Part shown: one piece after another, positions 38,458 to 48,731 of the stretch | Position numbering within the stretch: the stretch's first letter is position 1 | Layout of the letters: each line of letters opens with the position of its first letter | Source of the DNA: a virus | Reading direction: 5' to 3' (one strand) | Virus record (IMG/VR): IMGVR_UViG_3300049846_002551 | Span: 1-64,000 of that record | Length of the DNA stretch: 64,000 nucleotides | The notes under the pieces: model-generated | Told to the model about the DNA's origin: nothing | What the model saw: the letters and a program-made list of their open reading frames with translations, nothing else | Database searches by the model: none | Position numbers and translations under genes: made by a program

Positions 38458-41336
38458 TGGGCGATTTGAATTATGGAGATTTTAGTTTAATAGACGGGAG
38501 ATTCATATTAGAAGATGTTGAATATGACTCGTTGCCCGATGGTTGGCAATGGCTAAGTGGTGAAGATGGGCTAAAAGGCGAGACAGTTAGGACGTTAACG
38601 CAAACACGAAAGAATATTGTACAACCTGCGCGTACAGGAAAGAATTGGTATAGCTATTCTGACGAAAGTTTTTCTGGTGATGCGGTTAACAAGTACGTTG
38701 ATGCTCGTTACATTGTCAGTCAAGTTTGGTCGGTATCATGGAATAACGCTTTCATGTCGTGGTGTATGCGCGATCATTTGATGACGCTGTACACTTTACA
38801 AAAGGGTTTCTGGTTACAATACGACGACGAAATGAGTCGAGATTGTGCGACTCTTCAAGCTATTGATAGTGACCGAACTCAGTTTGTCACACCTACTTAT
38901 CCTATTGCATTTTATCGAAAGGGTGATCCAGACGGTCAGTACTCTTTAGATACTTGTTATTTTGAACTGAGGATTGATAACGTAATTGTGGATTGGAACG
39001 ATAATCCATACAGAATTGATCCTGACATTGGGTTAGTGGTGTTTGAAAGTTCAATCAACGCGAATTCTATTGTGACGTTGAAATATTTATGGAGAGCGTA
39101 TGTTCGAATTAAGGAATTAAATTTAGCGCAGTTAGTGATGGCGCAACATCTGTATGTAGGAACTGTTGTATTCGAACAGCTAAAGCCTCCGTTAAGCTTT
39201 GAAAGGTTCGATGAATTTTTAGTGGATGAGCCTTGCCGCGATTGCGAAAATGGTGATCGTAGAATTAATGATGTCGGGGAAGTTTGTAACGATTTCGTTG
39301 GGCCAGCGTTAGTGACACACGGCGATGAATCTTTAATTGGGTGGGCAAACTTAGGAAACGCAAAGGTTTTAGATGGAGCTTATGCACAATGCACTTTGTT
39401 ATTAGGGGAATTTTCAGAGCAGTTGATCGCTGAGGAGTTTAATTTAGCGCCACCAGCCGATGTTCAGTTACGGGTTTCTAAATTTAAAGTTATTATTCAT
39501 CACGATGATATTAATGTTAACGTTAGGATGGTTTTTGCACGGCTGTTCTATAACGATCAACTTATAGGCCAGAATAAAGCAACAGGTGATAATGGGGTTG
39601 AAAAAACAGTTTCGTTTTACGTGACTTCAGATGAACTGGAAGGCTATTCGTTTACGTGGGACGAGTTACAGAACGGTGCGATGGGTGTTTCTGTCAAGTA
39701 TGAAGCTTTAGACGATACGGTAGTTTCGGTGGACTATATTGAGTTGACTGCTTGTTACGATGATGGGGATGAGATTGGTCCGGACATTGGTGATTGCGGA
39801 TGTGACAGCGACGAAGTTTCGGAAATTACTATTGTCAATTCTTTATTGAGTTGTACGCATCGAGAGGATGACATTTATATTACAGGATTCTCTATACCGA
39901 CTAATCATTACGTGCATGGAGTGGAGATTACGAGTTTTATTGCGGGAGCAGACAAGGGGTGTTTAGAGCCTCCAACTGAAGTAGCGGAAGTTGACATGCG
40001 CCTAAAGTTGAATACGGCTCCGTCCTCTTATTCCAGTTGGTTTTCGAAAAGTGCTCAACCTGTGAGGGTTTGTGATCATGCCTATTTGAACTTCATCGAT
40101 GCCACTAGCGATTATTCTTGGGGAGGTAAGAACGACGACTGGGGTAAGCCTTTTGGTGTCTGGTCCCCTGCACTTGTAAATACTAATGGATTTCGTTTAC
40201 AAACGGTGTGGGATACGGTTTGTGCCCCGGACGCTGGAGCTAACTGGAGTTATACTAAATCCTATGACGGCTCGGCAGTTGGAGTCGGAATTGTAGATGG
40301 TGGCTGTGACGCCGATTTTGATGACGCCTGGGGAAGTTCTGGTGAGAACACATCTAGGCAAATGTGTTGTGCTGGGGAAGTTCAAGGAACGCTAAGTTGC
40401 GAACAGTCTGGATCGATTACGCACGAGTTCACGTGGATTGGTGGTGGTGATCCCCCACCGTTTCTGTATGTGAAGGTTTACGCTAAAGCCTATGCAGGAA
40501 ATGGGTTATTTTCTTCAGACGCTGATCATTCTCAAACAGCGGATAACGGAATAGGAAGCCCCTTTGTCATGGACGCGAGTGGGCAGTTTGGAGTTTCGGA
40601 AGAAACGAAACTCTTACAAGTACAGGTTCTGGATGGGGTGGCGTCGTTGACTCTTCAGATGTATGCATATGCTTCTCAAGGTGCACCGTTATATCCTGTA
40701 AACAATCCATGTTGCACAGTTTACGTTACCACTACTGCAACTATTGATTCACCTGATACTTGCATCTATCCATCGATTGAAGCGGTTTCGGTTAAGGTGC
40801 ATCATTCACCTGTTTGTAGTGTGGATGCGCTTACGTATCAAGAAGCGGCAGTTTCCGGATGGAATACCGTATTCAAAGGTGAGTCGGGGGGTTTGGCGAT
40901 TAGTTCTGATGGTTCGATTGATGGTGCGTTTTCTTTGTTGGCGGAGCGTTTTGATGCACCAACGTTAGGGGCTAATAGCAGAATTGTCGGCTTTAGAGTT
41001 AGTGGCGAGTTTCGCGTTACACCTGCATATGTTCGTGTGGCGGATTTAACCTGGAAAGTTCATGTTGGGAGTTACGACTCTGGAAGAGCGGGACAAACTA
41101 TTAACTATCCACAAATCAACGATTGGACAGAGTTTTCGTTAGGTGGTAACGGAGACTTTTGGGATTACGGAACTACATACGGAGAAACGGGTGTAACGTA
41201 TCCCACCGCTACGGGTGCTCAATTAAACTCGTTTTTGAAACTAGAGTTGTTGGGAGATAATGATGCGAGTTATGCTTATGAGTTTAGAAGCCTAAAATTG
41301 AAGTTTTGGTATGTCGATGTTTGTGATGGAGTTTAA
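38457..41336 (+). CDS. Dit-like distal tail protein A with long carrier region
   Basis: A 959-residue protein. Residues about 1-245 form a distal-tail-like domain (YIVSQVWSVSWNNAFMSWCM; GFWLQYDDEMSRDCATLQAI; YLWRAYVRIKELNLAQLVMA; HLYVGTVVFEQLKPP) that is paralogous to the N-terminus of the next gene. The remaining 700 residues are several beta-sandwich-like modules with scattered cysteine pairs (CRDCENG, CGCDSDE, CCAGE), some perhaps carbohydrate-binding. Its ATG overlaps the tape-measure stop (TAATG), as expected for Dit directly after the tape measure. Confidence 0.7.
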   Translation: MGDLNYGDFSLIDGRFILEDVEYDSLPDGWQWLSGEDGLKGETVRTLTQTRKNIVQPARTGKNWYSYSDESFSGDAVNKYVDARYIVSQVWSVSWNNAFMSWCMRDHLMTLYTLQKGFWLQYDDEMSRDCATLQAIDSDRTQFVTPTYPIAFYRKGDPDGQYSLDTCYFELRIDNVIVDWNDNPYRIDPDIGLVVFESSINANSIVTLKYLWRAYVRIKELNLAQLVMAQHLYVGTVVFEQLKPPLSFERFDEFLVDEPCRDCENGDRRINDVGEVCNDFVGPALVTHGDESLIGWANLGNAKVLDGAYAQCTLLLGEFSEQLIAEEFNLAPPADVQLRVSKFKVIIHHDDINVNVRMVFARLFYNDQLIGQNKATGDNGVEKTVSFYVTSDELEGYSFTWDELQNGAMGVSVKYEALDDTVVSVDYIELTACYDDGDEIGPDIGDCGCDSDEVSEITIVNSLLSCTHREDDIYITGFSIPTNHYVHGVEITSFIAGADKGCLEPPTEVAEVDMRLKLNTAPSSYSSWFSKSAQPVRVCDHAYLNFIDATSDYSWGGKNDDWGKPFGVWSPALVNTNGFRLQTVWDTVCAPDAGANWSYTKSYDGSAVGVGIVDGGCDADFDDAWGSSGENTSRQMCCAGEVQGTLSCEQSGSITHEFTWIGGGDPPPFLYVKVYAKAYAGNGLFSSDADHSQTADNGIGSPFVMDASGQFGVSEETKLLQVQVLDGVASLTLQMYAYASQGAPLYPVNNPCCTVYVTTTATIDSPDTCIYPSIEAVSVKVHHSPVCSVDALTYQEAAVSGWNTVFKGESGGLAISSDGSIDGAFSLLAERFDAPTLGANSRIVGFRVSGEFRVTPAYVRVADLTWKVHVGSYDSGRAGQTINYPQINDWTEFSLGGNGDFWDYGTTYGETGVTYPTATGAQLNSFLKLELLGDNDASYAYEFRSLKLKFWYVDVCDGV

Positions 41337-41355
41337 AAAATTAAATCGGTGAAAC

Positions 41356-42945
41356 ATGTCTAGGCAAGATGGCTACTTTATTGTAGACGGGGTTTTTCAT
41401 ACCGATCTACCAGTGGCATTCAGTCAAGTGCTGGACGACAATTTTGGTGTGCCTGATGCGGTTTATCATATTGCAGATGGGCAAAAGGTTGTGGCTGTTC
41501 AATCACCACAGCTTCTTGATTTAGATACCTATCAGGATTATTTTCACAGAAGAAAGATACATGTGCAAGCATGGAAAGCTGATTGGGGTGAAGAGTCGTT
41601 GATGACTGTTTTGATGGCGGAACAATTACGCCAATTGTATAATACTCAACAGAATTTCTGGATTCAATACGATGATGAGATGGCACGATGCTGGGGAAGG
41701 TTAGTGGGTTTGAACGCGGATTTAGTGAATGGGCATGCCGACCATGTGTACTTTACTCCGCATTACCCGATTTTTCCATTTGGGCACGAGCCACCAGACG
41801 ATCCAGAAGCGAGTGACGCTTGGGAATCGATGCTGATGGTTGGAAGAGAACTCTTAGATGTAGATGCGTATAGCGTTTATCCTGATTACGGAATGGTTGT
41901 CATTAATGCAGACGGTCGCCGTTATCATGATCGAATTAAAGCACATCTCAAATACACTTGGAGGGGTTATGTTCGAGTTAAGGAGTTGATGTTAAGCCCT
42001 CATCAATTAGCGCAAACTTATTATACAGGAACCGTCGTATTTGAGCAGGTAGCGATTCCAATTAGTGGCGTGGACTTAACGTGGCGCGATGCACCTTACA
42101 CTGGAGTGTGCACAGTATACGCTACAGTCAGAACCAGCACGTTTGCTAAGATTGCGATTGTTAGCAAAGCGGCGGGTAGTCGTTACGGCAAGATTATAGG
42201 TGGACATAACAACATCACGCCTATCCGTTTGGGTTCACGGGTTCGAGCTATTAAAGACATCGTGGCTCACAAATACGGAAGGACGGTTGTGAGTGCGTTT
42301 TCTATGGGAGTACCTGGAAATGGGACAGTAACGGCAATTGTTGCCGTTTCAGAAACAACTACAGGAACTACGATTGATTCATCAGGTACTGGGTGGTTTG
42401 GTTCTACGAACAGCAAGCCATTGGCAGAATTACTTGCGGATGGAGATGACCTCACTTATATTTATGGTTCTACGTTTAGTCAAAAGTTTAAGCTGACTTC
42501 GTTTAGTGATCCTTTAGTTAATAGTGGTCACACTTTGAATATTAAATGGAGAAGGGGTACGGGAGGCACGACAAAGCTTACGGTGTATTTGTTGCAGGGG
42601 ACGGCAAAAATAATTGCGGCTGTCACTTTCACACGGAGTGTGGACGATGACGCGGTTGACACGTATACTTTGAGTGGAGCGCAAGCAGATTTGATTACGG
42701 ATTACACTAACTTGTATGTAGAGTTCTATTCAGATAGGTTAGCGATTGTGCCAGCGTTTTTAATTGAGATTCCGATTCCTGGGGCTGGGGTTATTAAGAC
42801 TCGATCTGTTACTGGTAATGTTGCTGTTCAGTCAAAGGTAACTGCTGTACGACCACCGATTAATGGATATCCTGAACTTTCTAGGGTAAAGATTGTGACA
42901 TTAGCAAGCGGCATTTTGGGCTACTCTTGGTCTGGTAATGATTAA
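41356..42945 (+). CDS. Dit-like distal tail protein B (paralogue of 38457..41336)
   Basis: A 529-residue protein. Residues about 1-240 share with the preceding protein the motifs NFWIQYDDEMARCWGRLVGL, then YTWRGYVRVKELMLSPHQLA and YYTGTVVFEQV. A different C-terminus follows, including a domain near residues 360-465 (GHTLNIKWRRGTGGTTKLTV; DTYTLSGAQADLITDYTNLY) that matches the N-terminal domain of the adhesin at 7153..8283. It probably forms part of the tail tip with its paralogue. Confidence 0.65.
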   Translation: MSRQDGYFIVDGVFHTDLPVAFSQVLDDNFGVPDAVYHIADGQKVVAVQSPQLLDLDTYQDYFHRRKIHVQAWKADWGEESLMTVLMAEQLRQLYNTQQNFWIQYDDEMARCWGRLVGLNADLVNGHADHVYFTPHYPIFPFGHEPPDDPEASDAWESMLMVGRELLDVDAYSVYPDYGMVVINADGRRYHDRIKAHLKYTWRGYVRVKELMLSPHQLAQTYYTGTVVFEQVAIPISGVDLTWRDAPYTGVCTVYATVRTSTFAKIAIVSKAAGSRYGKIIGGHNNITPIRLGSRVRAIKDIVAHKYGRTVVSAFSMGVPGNGTVTAIVAVSETTTGTTIDSSGTGWFGSTNSKPLAELLADGDDLTYIYGSTFSQKFKLTSFSDPLVNSGHTLNIKWRRGTGGTTKLTVYLLQGTAKIIAAVTFTRSVDDDAVDTYTLSGAQADLITDYTNLYVEFYSDRLAIVPAFLIEIPIPGAGVIKTRSVTGNVAVQSKVTAVRPPINGYPELSRVKIVTLASGILGYSWSGND

Positions 42946-42947
42946 TA

Positions 42948-45900
42948 ATGGGTTTAAATATTGATAGCTTAATACGCGCTGGGGATGTAGAGATACAGCA
43001 CCGGATTCGTAGGTACGACGTTAATTGGGGTCGTCCGCATTTTGCTGTTACTTATAAGCGACTGCTTCTTGCTAAGATGCCCATCGTTTACTGGTCGATG
43101 GAGCAGTCAGACTATGGTGGTTCCAGTTTTTATTCGCGGAATTGGGGGAGCGCAGGACGTGATCAAGATTTACATTATTTTCCGTCTGATGGAACGGGCT
43201 TGGTTTGGGATACAGGACAAGCAGACCCAACTGATTCTGAAGTGGATTTTGGTGGTGTGGGTTACGCGAATAGTATTGTTAGCTTAAGTAATTCTTACTT
43301 TGAGTTGGGTTACAGCATAGTGATGTGGATTAAGCCCAATAGAGTTTTAGATGCGGATGAGATTAACGGTTTGCTTTGCAAACAATTAAATGTTGGTGTT
43401 AGAGATGGGGGACTTTGCTCTATTGTCCTACAAGGCTATGAAGGAGTGAATCGCTTAGGGATTGTTTTCAATGACGATGAATCGATTTACTTGGATACGG
43501 CAGATGTTATATTTGAAGTTGATAAATGGTATTGCGTTGTGGTTACGGTTCAGCCTGGTGGAGATTTGACGTATCCTAATTTACCGATTTCTGCTGACAA
43601 TCCGCGCTTATGGGTTGATACGAATCCTGTTTACGTTTATGTGAATGGTGTAAAGGTTTGGGATAATGACGCTGTAGTTTTAAACGAACCAGATTTTGAC
43701 GTAACTAACTGCAATTGGATTGCAGGGGCTGTTCGATTTAATGATGGAATAGGGTTTAATTTTGATGGTCACATGGATGAAGTTGGAGTTTTTCCAATCG
43801 TATTTAATCAACAAACTGCAACTCAAATATATGGATTAGGTTTAGGGGCTACTTATCTTGAACCAGATGAGGATTTCGATAATGATGTTGTTGGGAGTTA
43901 TGCCGATCAGAGACGGTACGGACAACTTATTCTTGCTGATAGCCCTACGAATTATTGGAAAATGGATGAAGTTTTGGATGGAGGTGGTGATGACTATAAG
44001 TACGTTCCCGATGCTCAATCAGGATTAGCGAATCGAAACTTAAGCGTGGCTCGTGGAGCCGGACAATGGAATGAAAACCGTATTGTTGAAAGCCCTATTC
44101 TTTCTGCAAATTACTTGTCGTCTGATCCGCCAGGTAAAGCCTTAAAAATGTCTGGTGATGATTATCCTGGATTCATCAGAGATTTTGAACAGTTGGAAGA
44201 TACTGGAGAGCAAACGGTTGAGGTCTGGTTTAAGAAGGATGCATGGTCTAGCCACCCAGACGGCATTATTGGATTAACTGGATTCGATCATGGAAAAGGT
44301 TTTAATCTCGCTGTCAAAAGCGATGACCATTGGGGCGTAATTTTTTACATGTATTGGCACGGGTCTGATCACACCAAAAAGCTCTTCACCAGCGGAAAGA
44401 TGATTTTTAAGCGAGATACTTGGTATCACGTAGTGTCTACGCTTAATAAAGACGGTGAAGCGCGTTTGTATGTTGACGGTCAGTTAGTGGACTCAGCTTC
44501 GTGGGGTAAAGATTGGAAGTATAAGTACGCGCCGACTTCCAATCTATTTGTAGGTGGATGGGATGGTGATCCCAGAAATACACAACCTGTCTTTTATATC
44601 GACGATATTGCGCTGTATTCAAAAGCGTTATCTGCAAACCAAGTTTATACGCATTATTGGACTGGGAAACTTGGGCCTTATGCAAAGATTAATCTAACGG
44701 GGGGTGATCCGTTGCAGGAACCGTCACCTTTCATTATTGGCGTTAATGAATACAGTGTTTTAGAAAACGAAGAAGATATCACAGAGTTTGTGGACTCTTA
44801 TAATTTCGATGAGGATATTAAACAACTAGTTTCAACTGCGTCGATGACTGTTTACGAAGATTGGAATGCGGGGCAGATTAACACCAAGTTAAACGCTAAT
44901 ACTTATGTGAAGATCGACCGAAGGTTTCGAAGCCAGTCTTTGGATTATGATTCGGGTTGGGTTTCGATGGGGCATTTTTTGGTTGAAGGGCCTATTGGAA
45001 GTAGTGTATCTGCGTCTGGTAGCCGCACCGCAATGGTGGCGTTGAAGGGGCTGAATAAACTTTTCACTTTGGATTTAGCGCACACCCCAATAGAACCTGA
45101 TAGGCTGTTAGTTCGGAAACGAAAATTGGATGTAGTTACCTCAACGGTGGAGTACACGAAATATCATATGAGTCGGGATTCGGATAATCCGGACATTGAT
45201 AATGTTTTCCAGAACTGGGCTGAGTTTCCTTCCACTAAAATTTGGGTTACCGATTTTAAAAATTATGATAAAAATGATTCGGATAAGGGTGGTATTAACG
45301 ATCCGAAAGAAGTTATTCGCATCAAAGGTTCGGAAGGCGCGGTTCGAATTCTAGGTGGTGAGGGTGCCGTTACGATTGATAATACCTATCTTTTAGATAA
45401 AGTGAGTGATCGTGGTTTGGGTGATCCGTCGACAATTATGGCGGAATTTTACCGATACGCGACTATCGAAGATAAGAAAGAAGCTGAAGTTTTGGACATG
45501 TTTGTTCTTCGAAATCGTTGGCAACTTACATTAGAGGATGCGGGGTTGTTGATTGATGGTAAATCAATTCTTGTTCGAACTGGAAATGCAAAAGGAAAAT
45601 TATGGAAGCTTGTTTCAAACGGGACTGCACGTGAGATTACTGCGAATGAGAAGATAGATGCTGATACTGTTTTAACAAACATCGGAACTGAAGATAACGA
45701 TTGGGTTAAGGGGTCATCTTATGGTAGCGCACCACCACCTCCAGGTGATGGAACTCAATACGCAATTCAAGCAGTAGGGGATCATACAATTGATAGTACG
45801 TTTAATATTGCAGACATTCCATTAACAGCATTTATACCACGTACTTCTGTTGATTGGGATGACAATAGCAAGATAACTGGAATTAAGGTTAAGTTGTGGA

Positions 45901-47741
45901 GGCGGTGTAGGAATCCTTACGGTTTTACTGCGTCGAGAGACGCGGTGAAAGACCATATTATGCAGATTCGTGTGGGAAGTTTGTATACCGTATCGAACCC
46001 GTTAACGAGTTATTGGCCTACTACAACTATTGACTGGACGCTTGTGGAATATGGTGGCGATAATCAAACGCTTGGCGTGAATTGGACTTGGGGACAAATC
46101 AAAGATTCGTTAGAAGATGTCTCGTTCCAGTTTGCTGTTACGATTGATCGTGGACCTCTTCTAGATATAGTCGCCGAGTTTTATGAAGTTTCTATTGAAT
46201 TAATCATTGAAGATTTGGGTGTTATTACACTTCATGATATACATGGTTATCCGGTTAATCCAGAATATGAGGGGTTGGCTGTTGGCGATGTCGTTCAGAT
46301 TGGTGATTACAACTCTGTGGAAGATGCTATTCGAAAGGTTGCTTATCGATGCGGGTTTCAAGAGAACGATTCAAGTAAGCCTTTCTACTTTGAATTAGAT
46401 GCATGTCCAACTGCGTTGGCTCCATCGGTTCCGCCTATTAGACCGAAGATTAGTGATCAAACGCATTGGGGAGAAATTGTTGAGCAACTATTGCAATACG
46501 CTCCACCGAACTATCGTTTATCGATTAACAGCGATGGGGTTCTTCGTGGTCAACTTGTTGGATTTTTAATTGGTGCGGCACCTAACCATCAACTGGTTGG
46601 TCGTTTGGATATTAATGAAGATCACGGTGACTACGGGATTGCTACACGCTTAGTGATTGAAGGAGAATCTACGGACACTTTTAATGTTGGATTAAACATT
46701 GCCGCAGGTGGTACATCAGCGGTTCGCGCTTACGTGCTAGATGGTTATGCAGACCCCTCGAAACATCCTGATAAAGATGATTATTTGGGAATCACTATTA
46801 CGCAAGATCAAGCGGACGCTAAATGGCAACAAGTGTTCAATGGGAATCCAAAAACTCCAGTTCCGAGTGGAGGCAATAGTGCGTGGGTTACTCGATACGG
46901 TGTGATTTTAGCTCAGGAAGGTAAGCCAAAAGATGTTAAGCGTTGGAAATATGAGGATACAGCTTTATGCGCGATAGATATAGGAAGAGCGTCTACAGGT
47001 ACACCGATTGAAATTGAAGCGTTGGAGTTTACGTGGTTTAACCATTATTTAGAAGGTAACACGATTTCTCAATCGTTAATCGTTCATTACATGACTGAAG
47101 CGGATTACGAAGCAGAGTTTGGTGCTGTTTTAAGTTCGTCTCCGGATCAAGATGACATGAGTTATTTCCCATCAGCGAATTCCAGAGCTTGGAAACTACT
47201 GGTCGATGAATTTGCGCTGGAAGAATCTACGACTACAATTGAATCTGGAGAGTTTGAAGGTGGACTTCCGGTTGGGTGTCGTTTCTTAAAGTTTACTAAC
47301 GGTCAATCGCATTATCGTTTCCCAATGGAAGCACCAAGTGATAAAGATGCTGGAGTGCGTGTAACGTTAGCTGAATGTAAGATTTGGACTAGTCGAAGAA
47401 TTATTGCAACTGCTGAACTTGGAGTGAGCGGAATATTTGGAACTGGTGATTATAAAGAGTTAGCAACGAGACTTCGACGAAGAACGGACTATTTGGAGAA
47501 GAATTTGTATTTGAATAATTTTGATAAAGCTAAATCATTTGCTTTAGCGGAATTGCAAGAACGCTATGTTGATTTTACACCGATTGCGGTGACGGCATTT
47601 GCTCCGACAGTTGAAGTTGCCGACATAGTTTATTTGATTCATCCGGAGACTCGAATCGGAAAAACTTATTTAGTGGTTGCGGCTTCCCATGATGTAAGTG
47701 GAGTTGGAAAATTCCAAGTCTTGAATTACGATATCAACTAA
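42948..47741 (+). CDS. Large tail tip protein with two LamG-like domains
   Basis: A 1,597-residue protein. Residues about 30-300 and 325-575 are two LamG/concanavalin-like domains with the usual pattern (IVYWSMEQSD, VMWIKPN, WYCVVVTVQ, YVYVNGVKVW, HMDEVGVFP; NYWKMDEV, VEVWFKKDAWSSHPDG, WYHVVSTLNKDGEARLYVDG, IDDIALYSKALSANQVYTHY). Such domains usually bind glycans. The rest resembles a tail hub/Tal-type protein: FVDSYNFDEDIKQLVSTASM, then GHFLVEG, and later VEDAIRKVAYRCGF, WGEIVEQLLQYAPPNYRLSI and YLVVAASHDVSGVGKFQVLN. It is placed after the Dit genes, where the tip/adhesion device is expected. Confidence 0.75.
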   Translation: MGLNIDSLIRAGDVEIQHRIRRYDVNWGRPHFAVTYKRLLLAKMPIVYWSMEQSDYGGSSFYSRNWGSAGRDQDLHYFPSDGTGLVWDTGQADPTDSEVDFGGVGYANSIVSLSNSYFELGYSIVMWIKPNRVLDADEINGLLCKQLNVGVRDGGLCSIVLQGYEGVNRLGIVFNDDESIYLDTADVIFEVDKWYCVVVTVQPGGDLTYPNLPISADNPRLWVDTNPVYVYVNGVKVWDNDAVVLNEPDFDVTNCNWIAGAVRFNDGIGFNFDGHMDEVGVFPIVFNQQTATQIYGLGLGATYLEPDEDFDNDVVGSYADQRRYGQLILADSPTNYWKMDEVLDGGGDDYKYVPDAQSGLANRNLSVARGAGQWNENRIVESPILSANYLSSDPPGKALKMSGDDYPGFIRDFEQLEDTGEQTVEVWFKKDAWSSHPDGIIGLTGFDHGKGFNLAVKSDDHWGVIFYMYWHGSDHTKKLFTSGKMIFKRDTWYHVVSTLNKDGEARLYVDGQLVDSASWGKDWKYKYAPTSNLFVGGWDGDPRNTQPVFYIDDIALYSKALSANQVYTHYWTGKLGPYAKINLTGGDPLQEPSPFIIGVNEYSVLENEEDITEFVDSYNFDEDIKQLVSTASMTVYEDWNAGQINTKLNANTYVKIDRRFRSQSLDYDSGWVSMGHFLVEGPIGSSVSASGSRTAMVALKGLNKLFTLDLAHTPIEPDRLLVRKRKLDVVTSTVEYTKYHMSRDSDNPDIDNVFQNWAEFPSTKIWVTDFKNYDKNDSDKGGINDPKEVIRIKGSEGAVRILGGEGAVTIDNTYLLDKVSDRGLGDPSTIMAEFYRYATIEDKKEAEVLDMFVLRNRWQLTLEDAGLLIDGKSILVRTGNAKGKLWKLVSNGTAREITANEKIDADTVLTNIGTEDNDWVKGSSYGSAPPPPGDGTQYAIQAVGDHTIDSTFNIADIPLTAFIPRTSVDWDDNSKITGIKVKLWRRCRNPYGFTASRDAVKDHIMQIRVGSLYTVSNPLTSYWPTTTIDWTLVEYGGDNQTLGVNWTWGQIKDSLEDVSFQFAVTIDRGPLLDIVAEFYEVSIELIIEDLGVITLHDIHGYPVNPEYEGLAVGDVVQIGDYNSVEDAIRKVAYRCGFQENDSSKPFYFELDACPTALAPSVPPIRPKISDQTHWGEIVEQLLQYAPPNYRLSINSDGVLRGQLVGFLIGAAPNHQLVGRLDINEDHGDYGIATRLVIEGESTDTFNVGLNIAAGGTSAVRAYVLDGYADPSKHPDKDDYLGITITQDQADAKWQQVFNGNPKTPVPSGGNSAWVTRYGVILAQEGKPKDVKRWKYEDTALCAIDIGRASTGTPIEIEALEFTWFNHYLEGNTISQSLIVHYMTEADYEAEFGAVLSSSPDQDDMSYFPSANSRAWKLLVDEFALEESTTTIESGEFEGGLPVGCRFLKFTNGQSHYRFPMEAPSDKDAGVRVTLAECKIWTSRRIIATAELGVSGIFGTGDYKELATRLRRRTDYLEKNLYLNNFDKAKSFALAELQERYVDFTPIAVTAFAPTVEVADIVYLIHPETRIGKTYLVVAASHDVSGVGKFQVLNYDIN

Positions 47742-47751
47742 AGATGATACT

Positions 47752-48381
47752 ATGAGAATCGATGCTTTTGAATTGTCGGCGTATGAAATTGTGAGTCAAG
47801 CGGATGAGGTTGCAGAACAAATCATAGGCACGGTTACGTTAGATGAACCTGCTCCGGAGGGTGGCGTCTTAGTACTCATTGGTTCAATTGATTCCGAATT
47901 GAAAGTGCCTAGAAGTGCGTTGGTTGAGCCTGGAGAAACGTCCGTTAATTTCTATATTGGATCAGGAGCGTTATTACCGCTTTACGTATACCATGTGTAT
48001 GCTCAAGTTCAGGAGAGTGTGGCGCGTCAGAAAGTAGTTTTAAAACTTCCTGGTTTGGCGTCTGTTGCCTTTAGCCCGAATAAAGTGGAAGGTGGTGAAG
48101 TTTCTCGGTTAACGGTGAATTTAGATTCTCCTGCTCCGGCTACAGGTGCGCTTGTTTTGTTTACGGAGGTGATTGGCTATGATGGAGAGAACACTCCATT
48201 ACTATTAGACTTGCCACCTAGTTTGTTTTTCGCGTCAGGAGACACGACTAATTATTGCGATGTAACCACTCGTGTTTGGGACGGTGGGCGTCGTCCACCA
48301 CCCCGTGAAATTAACACAGCCGTCGACGCAATTTATGGAACGAATACAAAACGTGCTATTCTTACGATTACAGACCCATGA
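47752..48381 (+). CDS. Double Ig-like repeat protein
   Basis: A 209-residue protein with two related repeats: IGTVTLDEPAPEGGVLVLIG with ALVEPGETSVNFYIGS, and SRLTVNLDSPAPATGALVLF with a similar ending. This repeat type (GG..tgtVtLs.pAp.gGv.V.L) is known from bacterial surface and phage tail proteins. It is probably a tail tip or decoration component. It overlaps the next ATG by 4 nt. Confidence 0.65.
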   Translation: MRIDAFELSAYEIVSQADEVAEQIIGTVTLDEPAPEGGVLVLIGSIDSELKVPRSALVEPGETSVNFYIGSGALLPLYVYHVYAQVQESVARQKVVLKLPGLASVAFSPNKVEGGEVSRLTVNLDSPAPATGALVLFTEVIGYDGENTPLLLDLPPSLFFASGDTTNYCDVTTRVWDGGRRPPPREINTAVDAIYGTNTKRAILTITDP

Positions 48382-48728
48382 TAGCGAGAAAACTTGACTC
48401 TGATTTCACGATTACAAAGCGGTTAATCAATCGCGTAGTAAAGAAAGCAATTAGCGATGAACTACCTGCTGGACGGTCTAATAAGTTTGTTCAGAATTAC
48501 GTGTTTGGAGTAGGCGGAGGCGGAAGCAACTTCGGGGGTAACGGTCAATCGCAAGGCAAGACTACAGGCTTAGTATATGATCCTGCCGACCCTGGAGTAA
48601 TCTCAGAGCAGACTCGCGCAAAAATTCAAGGCTTAAAAGGTGTGTATTTGCATGATAATCCAAGCGAGGATTCTATCAATATTGTCGCTGAAGCGGTGAA
48701 CGATCCGTTTTTTTGGTTAGGAATTTAA
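48378..48728 (+). CDS. Small tail tip protein with Gly-rich linker
   Basis: A 116-residue protein: a basic N-terminal helix (DFTITKRLINRVVKKAI), a glycine-rich linker (GVGGGGSNFGGNGQ) and a C-terminal part (DPADPGVISEQTRAKIQGLK) ending in VNDPFFWLGI. No family recognised. Position in a run of tip proteins suggests a structural role. Confidence 0.55.
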   Translation: MIARKLDSDFTITKRLINRVVKKAISDELPAGRSNKFVQNYVFGVGGGGSNFGGNGQSQGKTTGLVYDPADPGVISEQTRAKIQGLKGVYLHDNPSEDSINIVAEAVNDPFFWLGI

Positions 48729-48731
48729 ACT

